Part shown: one piece after another, positions 1 to 4,131 of the stretch | How positions within the stretch are numbered: the first letter of the stretch is position 1 | Layout of the letters: each line of letters starts with the position of its first letter | NCBI GenBank assembly: GCA_027004335.1 | Contig: JALTID010000213.1 | Coordinates: 1 to 7,003, forward strand | Source: JALTID01 sp027004335 [NCBI: bacterium] | GTDB taxonomy: Bacteria; JALSQH01 | Reading direction: 5' to 3' | DNA length: 7,003 bases | Notes under the pieces: model-generated | Seen by the model: the letters and a program-made list of their open reading frames with translations, nothing else | Database searches by the model: none | What the model was told of the DNA's origin: nothing | Program-made: the position numbers and the translations under genes

Positions 1-297
1 ATGGTATACCATGTTGTTATGTGGAGAATTAAAGGAGAGGGAGAGGAAAAAAATAAAAATGCAAATTTTGTTATTGAAAAATTAAGATCTTTAAAAGATA
101 ATGTTCCTTTTCTAAAAGACCTTCATACTGGAATGAATTTTTCATCTTCGAAGAATGCCTTCGACATAATTTTAATAACTTCTTTTAAATCAAGAGAGGA
201 TCTAGATAATTACAGAAATCACCCCTATCATAAGAAAATTGTGGATGAGATTTCACCTTTTCTTTCTCAGAGCGCAGTGGTGGATTTTGAGGAATGA
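1..297 (+). CDS. Dabb-family (stress-responsive alpha/beta barrel) small protein
   Basis: A 98-residue protein matching the Dabb domain (dimeric ferredoxin-like alpha/beta barrel). Seen directly: it opens with the typical edge strand MVYHVVMWRIK (residues 1-11, family pattern M-x-x-H-x-V). A Lys/Glu-rich helix follows at about 15-32, then a strand near 54-62 (FDIILITSF) and a helix ending in the family-typical HPYH (74-77), then a closing strand VVDFEE. The fold fills the whole length, so the start at the first base of the window looks right, although any ribosome binding site lies outside it. Dabb proteins are cytoplasmic dimers; a few have known ligands or enzymatic roles, but most bacterial members have no assigned function, so I give none. 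There is no signal peptide. The gene is followed after three bases by the permease ATG, so the two are probably co-translated. Confidence 0.85.
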   Translation: MVYHVVMWRIKGEGEEKNKNANFVIEKLRSLKDNVPFLKDLHTGMNFSSSKNAFDIILITSFKSREDLDNYRNHPYHKKIVDEISPFLSQSAVVDFEE

Positions 298-300
298 TTG

Positions 301-1095
301 ATGTTACTGCTTGAAGCTACATTCATTTTTTTTGCAGCACTCCTCGCATCCATGTTCGGGCTGGGAGGTGGAATTCTCTATACCCCTTTTCAGTTGTGGA
401 TCGGTGTGGATTTTCATCTGGCAGTGATCACATCTCTCTTTCTTGTTTTTTTCACTTCACTTTCTTCCACTATTGTTTATAGAAAGAATAATCGCGTGGA
501 CTGGGTTCTCGGGATCATCATTGAGATCCCCACTGTGACAGGTGCCTATACAGGTGGAGTGCTCTCTTATTACATCCCTGTGATTTATCTCAGGTGGCTT
601 CTTGTTGTTCTAATTTTTCTCGCAGCTTATCTGATGGTAAGACCTGCTAGAGAAACCTCGCATACCCTGTGTAGTGGTGGGGAATCGGGGAAAAGGAAGA
701 TTTTTTGGTGGAATAGAAAATTGGGAGGAGAAAGGTATTCTTTGAATCTTCTCTGTGTCCTGATTATTATGTTTATTGTGGGAAACATTATAAGTATGGT
801 TGGTATAAGCGGAGGGGTTTTAAAGGTACCGATTATGGCAGAAATTTTCGGGGTACCCCTGCCGGTAGCTATAGGTTCCAGTGCATTTATGGTGGGACTT
901 ACCTCACTCGGGGGTCTGTTGGGGCATATAACTTTCACAAAGGTGAACTGGGGAATCCTTTTTCTTCTATTGATTCCAGTTATTCTGGGAGCCCAGATCG
1001 GGAGCAGGATCTCAATAAAGATGGAGAGGGAAAAGTTAAAAAAAGTATATGCATTATTTTTGATTGTTGTGGGGGTTATAACACTGGTGTTGTAG
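301..1095 (+). CDS. TauE/SafE-family membrane permease (putative sulfite/anion exporter)
   Basis: A 264-residue inner-membrane protein with about eight hydrophobic helices (roughly 1-30, 41-60, 69-94, 97-115, 147-180, 186-211, 217-238, 246-264). The internal duplication of the TauE/SafE (DUF81) family is visible. Each half has a glycine-rich motif after its first helix: GLGGG at 20-24 followed by ILYTP, and GISGG at 168-172 followed by VLKVP. A polar loop at about 116-146 separates the halves. Members move sulfite, sulfoacetate or other small organosulfur anions, but the substrate cannot be read from sequence and no sulfur-metabolism gene lies nearby. I chose ATG 301 over TTG 298 because GAGGA at 289-293 sits 7 bases before 301 and only 4 before 298. 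The family and the length are typical; the substrate is unknown. Confidence 0.88.
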   Translation: MLLLEATFIFFAALLASMFGLGGGILYTPFQLWIGVDFHLAVITSLFLVFFTSLSSTIVYRKNNRVDWVLGIIIEIPTVTGAYTGGVLSYYIPVIYLRWLLVVLIFLAAYLMVRPARETSHTLCSGGESGKRKIFWWNRKLGGERYSLNLLCVLIIMFIVGNIISMVGISGGVLKVPIMAEIFGVPLPVAIGSSAFMVGLTSLGGLLGHITFTKVNWGILFLLLIPVILGAQIGSRISIKMEREKLKKVYALFLIVVGVITLVL

Positions 1096-1130
1096 GGGAT
1101 TGATCTGAGCAATTGGATTTCCTCCCTTCT

Positions 1131-1159
1131 TTGATTTTTACCCTGTTATATGGTATCTT
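1131..1159 (+). promoter_or_regulatory. possible sigma70-type promoter with extended -10, for the phasin-like gene
   Basis: TTGATT (1131-1136) is separated by 17 bases from TATCTT (1154-1159). The -10 box is preceded by TGG (1151-1153), giving an extended -10 (TGn). Each hexamer matches 4 of 6 consensus bases. The predicted transcript would start near 1166, just ahead of the AGAGG ribosome binding site at 1168-1172. That fits initiation at ATG 1179 and argues against the TTG at 1113. The promoter is inferred from sequence only. Confidence 0.4.
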
Positions 1160-1167
1160 TATCAATA

Positions 1168-1172
1168 AGAGG
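1168..1172 (+). promoter_or_regulatory. ribosome binding site that decides the phasin-like gene start
   Basis: AGAGG lies 6 bases upstream of ATG 1179. The only upstream alternative, TTG 1113, has just a distant TAGGGGA about 13 bases away that overlaps the previous gene's stop codon. The extra 22 residues it would add are an unconserved-looking hydrophobic stretch not expected on a phasin. Confidence 0.65.
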
Positions 1173-1178
1173 TTGAAG

Positions 1179-1490
1179 ATGGCGAGGAAAAGAGAGGAAA
1201 AAGAAACAAGAGAAGGGGAAAATTTGACTGATCTTATAAAAAAGATCGCCTTTGGGGGTATTGGAGCGGTATCCCTTACTCAGGATGCTGTTTCAAAACT
1301 TGTTGTATCTATTACTCAGCAGGTTGATAAAAATAAAGAAGAGATAATCGGGGCTCTGGCAAATCAGTTTGGGACTGTTTTAAGGGAAGTTGATATTATG
1401 TGGTTGATGAAAAAGTTACTTACGGGCCTAACTATAAAAATAAACGCTGAGATAACTCTTGGATATAAAAAGGAGGATAAGAGACAATAA
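1179..1490 (+). CDS. phasin-like small helical protein
   Basis: A 103-residue protein resembling the phasin / polyhydroxyalkanoate-granule-associated family. Seen directly: a charged N-terminus (MARKREEKETREGEN), then an amphipathic segment LIKKIAFGGIGAVSLTQDAV (19-38), very like the phasin signature in which a Gly/Ala-rich helix is followed by S/T-x-E/D. A long helix runs through about 39-75 (KNKEEIIGALANQFGTVL), followed by a second amphipathic helix at about 76-88. The end is an alternating stretch, LTIKINAEITLGYK, rich in beta-type residues, and a Lys/Asp-rich tail. Classical phasins coat storage granules, but many short relatives occur in genomes without an obvious PHA synthase, and none is visible here, so the role is unknown. 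The protein has no signal peptide with this start. The stop codon TAA (1488-1490) directly abuts the convergent tRNA. The family assignment rests on remembered motif resemblance and is moderately certain. Confidence 0.6.
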   Translation: MARKREEKETREGENLTDLIKKIAFGGIGAVSLTQDAVSKLVVSITQQVDKNKEEIIGALANQFGTVLREVDIMWLMKKLLTGLTIKINAEITLGYKKEDKRQ

Positions 1491-1577
1491 TGGTGCAGGA
1501 GGAGGGACTCGAACCCTCACGGAGTTGCCCCCACAGGATCCTGAATCCTGCGCGTCTACCAGTTCCGCCACTCCTGC
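1491..1577 (-). tRNA. tRNA-Leu (anticodon CAG)
   Basis: Reading the - strand from 1577 to 1491 gives a complete 87-base class II tRNA. The acceptor stem GCAGGAG pairs fully with CTCCTGC, followed by discriminator A and an encoded CCA (1493-1491). The D-arm region reads TGGCGGAACTGGTAGACGCG, typical of tRNA-Leu. The anticodon stem CAGGA/TCCTG closes the loop TTCAGGA, with anticodon CAG at 1543-1541, which decodes CTG. A long variable arm (GGGG-GCAA-CTCC stem-loop) is present, as expected for leucine. The T arm GAGGG-TTCGAGT-CCCTC is perfect. The encoded CCA means no 3' CCA addition is needed after end trimming. The tRNA is convergent with the phasin-like gene and divergent from the cytochrome gene, and has its own strong promoter. 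No obvious intrinsic terminator follows it. Confidence 0.97.
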
Positions 1578-1589
1578 ACTTTGGTAAAT

Positions 1590-1617
1590 ATTATATGGAT
1601 GATTCACAGGAAGTCAA
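1590..1617 (-). promoter_or_regulatory. near-consensus sigma70-type promoter of tRNA-Leu
   Basis: On the - strand, TTGACT (1617-1612) is followed after 16 bases by a perfect TATAAT (1595-1590). Transcription is predicted to start near 1583-1582, leaving a 5' leader of about 5-6 bases for RNase P to remove before G1577. The region just after the -10 box is AT-rich, without the GC-rich discriminator seen at many stringently controlled E. coli tRNA promoters. Position, orientation and hexamer quality all fit the tRNA. Confidence 0.85.
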
Positions 1618-1632
1618 AAAGGAAAATAGATT

Positions 1633-2010
1633 GTGAAGGATAAAATTTTTTTAATTCTAATTACGATTTTTTCCGTTTTTTTTCTTGTAGCAGCAGAATC
1701 TGTTACAACGACTACCAATTTAGGTGATCCAGTTATTGGTAAGGAAATCTATGAATCTCAGGGATGTGGTGCGTGTCACAGGATAAATGGTCTGGGTGGT
1801 ACAATTGGTCCGGATCTTTCTAAAATATTTGAGAAGTCAGATGATTATATCAGAGAATCCATTTTTGAGCCGGGAAAAGTTATTGCAAAAGGTTACAAAA
1901 ATGTTATGCCCTCTTATAAAGGTGTCTTAACAGAGAGTGATGTGGACAATATCATTGTCTATTTCAAATCACTTAATAAAAAAAAGAAGAGCATCAAAAA
2001 GAATAAGTAA
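1633..2010 (+). CDS. exported mono-heme cytochrome c (class I, CoxB C-terminal type)
   Basis: A 125-residue precursor. Seen directly: an N-terminal export signal (residues 1-21, core IFLILITIFSVFFLVAA), then the single heme-attachment motif CGACH (C45, C48, H49 as the proximal ligand). The mature domain includes GGTIGPDLS (55-63) and a distal methionine, M92, in VMPSYKG. The ending TESDVDNIIVYFKSL is followed by a lysine-rich tail (116-125). The order CxxCH, IxEPGKVIAKGY, MPSYKG, IxxYFKSL closely follows the cytochrome c domain fused to subunit II of caa3-type oxidases, and also NorC-like carriers. Here it stands alone, without the CuA domain or neighbouring oxidase genes, so it is probably a periplasmic or membrane-tethered electron carrier. 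The partner is not visible. The start is GTG 1633, with AAGGA (1619-1623) 9 bases upstream and an immediate signal peptide. Heme attachment needs a cytochrome c maturation system encoded elsewhere. Confidence 0.9.
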   Translation: MKDKIFLILITIFSVFFLVAAESVTTTTNLGDPVIGKEIYESQGCGACHRINGLGGTIGPDLSKIFEKSDDYIRESIFEPGKVIAKGYKNVMPSYKGVLTESDVDNIIVYFKSLNKKKKSIKKNK

Positions 2011-2036
2011 AGCATTTTGCAGGCTAAGATATCCCT

Positions 2037-2064
2037 TTGTCTCTTTTCCATTTAGCAGTATAAT
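2037..2064 (+). promoter_or_regulatory. probable sigma70-type promoter of the xseA-M23-mutS operon
   Basis: TTGTCT (2037-2042, 4 of 6 consensus) is followed after 16 bases by a perfect TATAAT (2059-2064). Predicted initiation falls at about 2070-2073, that is at or within a few bases of the xseA ATG (2073). No purine-rich ribosome binding site lies between, so the transcript would be leaderless or nearly so. The position just after the cytochrome gene's stop, with no clear intervening terminator, means read-through from upstream is also possible. Confidence 0.6.
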
Positions 2065-2072
2065 ATTTTTCA

Positions 2073-3293
2073 ATGCAGGAACTTAGTAGAAATGGTAGAA
2101 GGATTTTTACTGTTAGTGAGCTTACCCGCCTTATAAGTGTTCTCCTTGAGGAGAATTTTTTCTTTATCTCAGTGATTGGTGAGGTGTCCAATTTAAGATT
2201 CCGTGGAAATCATGCCTATTTTTCTCTTAAAGATGATAGAGCTGTAATTAAGGTGGTGGTTTTTGATTTGCCTGGAAAGAGGCTTAATTTTGATTTAAAA
2301 GATGGAACCCAGGTTATATGTAATGGGAGACTTTCACTTTATGAAAAAAGAGGAGAATATCAAATAATTGCAGATAAAATAGAACTTGTAGGGAAGGGTC
2401 AGATCTTTCTTCAGATTGAACAATTAAAAGAAAAACTTAAAAAAGAGGGACTTTTTGATGAATCACTTAAAAGAGAGATTCCCTCTTTTCCCTGGAGAAT
2501 AGGGATTGTTACTTCTCCATCAGGAGCAGCCATCAGAGATATACTAAAAATGATCCTTGGAAAGGGACTCGGAGGAGAAATTGTTGTTTATCCCTCAAAG
2601 GTTCAGGGGGGCATTGCACATCTGCAACTGATTGAGGGGATCAGGCACTTAAATAATTACGACCTCGATGTTATCATAATTAGTAGAGGTGGTGGGGATA
2701 TTGAGGATCTCATGCCCTTCAATGATGAGAATCTGGCAAGAGAAATAAGGAAATCCAGTATCCCCATTATTTCTGCTGTGGGACATGAAATTGATTACAC
2801 AATTTCTGATCTTGTTGCTGATCTACGGGCGCCAACTCCAACTGCTGCAGGTGAAATAATAGCCAATTTGCAGATTCAATTTATGAGTAGATTTTCTGAA
2901 CTTGTTGAAAGAATGGGACTCGCAATTAGAAGAAGAGTCAGTGACAACTGGAACAGATTTCACTTTCTTGGGCGGAGACTTCTCACCTACCGTAATAGAA
3001 TAGATATGAAAATTCAGGAAATTGATATTCTTGAAATGAGAGTGATAAATGCCATGGATAGAATTGTTGTGGAGAAAAAAAGTCGTCTTGAATATTTTTC
3101 GAGAAGCCTTGATAATTTGAGTCCCTTAAGGGTCCTTGGTAGAGGTTATTCTATTATAACCAAGAAAGACACAGGTGAAATACTCTTTTCCCCTTCCCAG
3201 GTGAGAAAAGGAGAACTCCTGGATGTCAGACTTTCTGAAGGAGGTATTGAAGTTGAAGTCAAAAATATCAAAGATGGTGCTGATGATAGTTAG
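2073..3293 (+). CDS. xseA: exodeoxyribonuclease VII large subunit
   Basis: A 406-residue XseA, the large subunit of exonuclease VII, a metal-independent nuclease that degrades single-stranded DNA from both ends in the cytoplasm and acts in repair. Domains: N-terminal OB-fold (about 11-105, beginning FTVSELTRLI and including GEVSNLRFRGNHAYFSLKD); catalytic core (about 120-300); a helical coiled-coil segment (about 265-345); and the conserved end SPLRVLGRGYSII. Family signatures present: GIVTSPSGAAIRD (144-156), RGGGDIEDLMPFND (205-218) and AVGHEID (235-241) followed by LRAPTPTAAGE. R205, H238 and D241 correspond to residues implicated in catalysis in E. coli XseA (from memory). It is somewhat shorter than the E. 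coli protein (about 456), mostly in the coiled coil. ATG 2073 is the only sensible start, since the OB-fold begins about 12 residues later, yet it has no ribosome binding site. The small-subunit gene xseB is not adjacent. Confidence 0.97.
   Translation: MQELSRNGRRIFTVSELTRLISVLLEENFFFISVIGEVSNLRFRGNHAYFSLKDDRAVIKVVVFDLPGKRLNFDLKDGTQVICNGRLSLYEKRGEYQIIADKIELVGKGQIFLQIEQLKEKLKKEGLFDESLKREIPSFPWRIGIVTSPSGAAIRDILKMILGKGLGGEIVVYPSKVQGGIAHLQLIEGIRHLNNYDLDVIIISRGGGDIEDLMPFNDENLAREIRKSSIPIISAVGHEIDYTISDLVADLRAPTPTAAGEIIANLQIQFMSRFSELVERMGLAIRRRVSDNWNRFHFLGRRLLTYRNRIDMKIQEIDILEMRVINAMDRIVVEKKSRLEYFSRSLDNLSPLRVLGRGYSIITKKDTGEILFSPSQVRKGELLDVRLSEGGIEVEVKNIKDGADDS
3239..3244 (+). promoter_or_regulatory. 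AGGAGG ribosome binding site inside xseA, deciding the peptidase start
   Basis: A perfect AGGAGG lies within the xseA codons for Glu-Gly-Gly, 8 bases upstream of TTG 3253. Alternatives are ATG 3223 (AAGGAG at 3208-3213, 9-base spacing, 71-base overlap with xseA) and ATG 3274 (no recognisable site). TTG 3253 also gives the best signal peptide, with a Lys-rich n-region MKSKISK in front of the hydrophobic core. Confidence 0.6.
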
Positions 3294-4131
3294 TGGGTTT
3301 TTATTTTTAGCAGATGCTAAAATTCAAGCTGTTGAAATAAACTTTTACCCCTCTTCTATATCTCAGGGGGATCCCGTGCTTGTCTCTGTTAAAGGTGATG
3401 TTAATAGTGTTCAGGGTAAAATATTTGGTAAAAAAGTGCTTTTTAAAAAGGTCATGGGAAAGTGGATTGCAATTTTCGGGGTTGACATTTTAAGAAAAAC
3501 AGGCGACTATTTTTTTCTATTAAAATGGTTTGATAGTAAGCATCATCCACATGAAGAAGAATGGAGGATTATCGTACATAGGAGGATTTTTCCACTACAA
3601 AAATTTACCGTTAGTAAAAAATATGATAAATATACTCCAGCAATTTTAAACAGGATAAAGAGAGAGAATTCACAGATCAGAGCTCTCTGGAAATTGAATA
3701 CACCGGTAAAATGGGAAGGCAGATTTCTACATCCCCTTGGAAGGAAATTTTATGGAGTTAAAGGACATGCTTTTGGTGATAGAAGGATTATCAATGGAAT
3801 TCCGAGAAAGCCTCATAGTGGTGCTGATTATCCTGTGCCGAGGGGAACTCCTGTATATGCACCGAATGAAGGGGTAGTGGTACTTACCGGTCACCACTAC
3901 TTTGCAGGAAATAGCATCTATATTGACCACGGAGGCGGATTGATAAGTATGTACTTTCATCTTTCAAAAATTGTGGTTAAGAAGGATCAACATGTAAAGA
4001 AAGGTCAGGAGATAGGCAGGGTGGGTTCCACTGGTAGAGTTACAGGTCCCCACCTGCATTTTGGTGTATACTGGCAGGGAGAAAGAATTGATCCCGACAA
4101 GCTTCTTGCTCTTCCTATCCCGGAGGAATGA
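3253..4131 (+). CDS. exported M23-family (LytM/peptidase M23) metallopeptidase
   Basis: A 292-residue exported protein (from TTG 3253) of the lysostaphin-like M23 family, which are zinc endopeptidases cutting peptidoglycan peptide cross-links, or inactive regulators of amidases. Seen directly: signal peptide (1-26; MKSKISK, core VLMIVSGFLFLA, cleavage likely near KIQA-VE). A beta-rich N-terminal domain follows at about 27-105 (NFYPSSISQGDPVLVSV), resembling the Ig-like domain found before many M23 domains. The catalytic domain at about 155-285 keeps all expected metal and active-site residues: H188-x3-D192 (HSGAD), H236 (MYFHLS) and H267-x-H269 (HLHFG). It should therefore be active. The gene begins inside xseA, out of frame, and its TGA overlaps the mutS start region, so it is embedded in the operon and likely translationally coupled. 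The exact start is less certain than the identity; the true 5' end could be 3223 or 3274. Confidence 0.93.
   Translation: MKSKISKMVLMIVSGFLFLADAKIQAVEINFYPSSISQGDPVLVSVKGDVNSVQGKIFGKKVLFKKVMGKWIAIFGVDILRKTGDYFFLLKWFDSKHHPHEEEWRIIVHRRIFPLQKFTVSKKYDKYTPAILNRIKRENSQIRALWKLNTPVKWEGRFLHPLGRKFYGVKGHAFGDRRIINGIPRKPHSGADYPVPRGTPVYAPNEGVVVLTGHHYFAGNSIYIDHGGGLISMYFHLSKIVVKKDQHVKKGQEIGRVGSTGRVTGPHLHFGVYWQGERIDPDKLLALPIPEE
4122..4126 (+). promoter_or_regulatory. ribosome binding site that decides the mutS start
   Basis: GGAGG at the end of the peptidase gene is 4 bases before ATG 4131 but only 1 base before ATG 4128. The two adjacent in-frame ATG codons make either possible, but the spacing favours the second. 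Either way mutS starts on the TGA (4129-4131) of the peptidase gene, an arrangement typical of translational coupling. Confidence 0.6.

Noticed and set aside
627-1112. Long open frame on the - strand opposite the permease gene.
   Set aside because: It lies antisense to a clear TauE/SafE gene, is rich in Pro/Ile/Thr as expected of a reverse-frame shadow, and has no recognisable domain.
1113-1178. N-terminal extension of the phasin-like gene from TTG 1113, which would add a hydrophobic segment.
   Set aside because: There is no properly spaced ribosome binding site. A plausible promoter and an AGAGG site lie inside the extension, pointing to ATG 1179.
1456-1483. Inverted repeat CTCTT...AAGAG near the end of the phasin-like gene as a bidirectional terminator.
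   Set aside because: The stem is only 5 base pairs with an 18-base loop, and no T-run follows on either strand.
1491-1577. tRNA-Leu as an integration site for a mobile element.
   Set aside because: There is no integrase, no direct repeat of the tRNA 3' end elsewhere in the window, and ordinary genes on both sides.
2011-2058. Possible terminator after the cytochrome gene.
   Set aside because: The only self-complementary stretch (GCATTTTGC) has a 3-base-pair stem and no T-run, so it is not credible.
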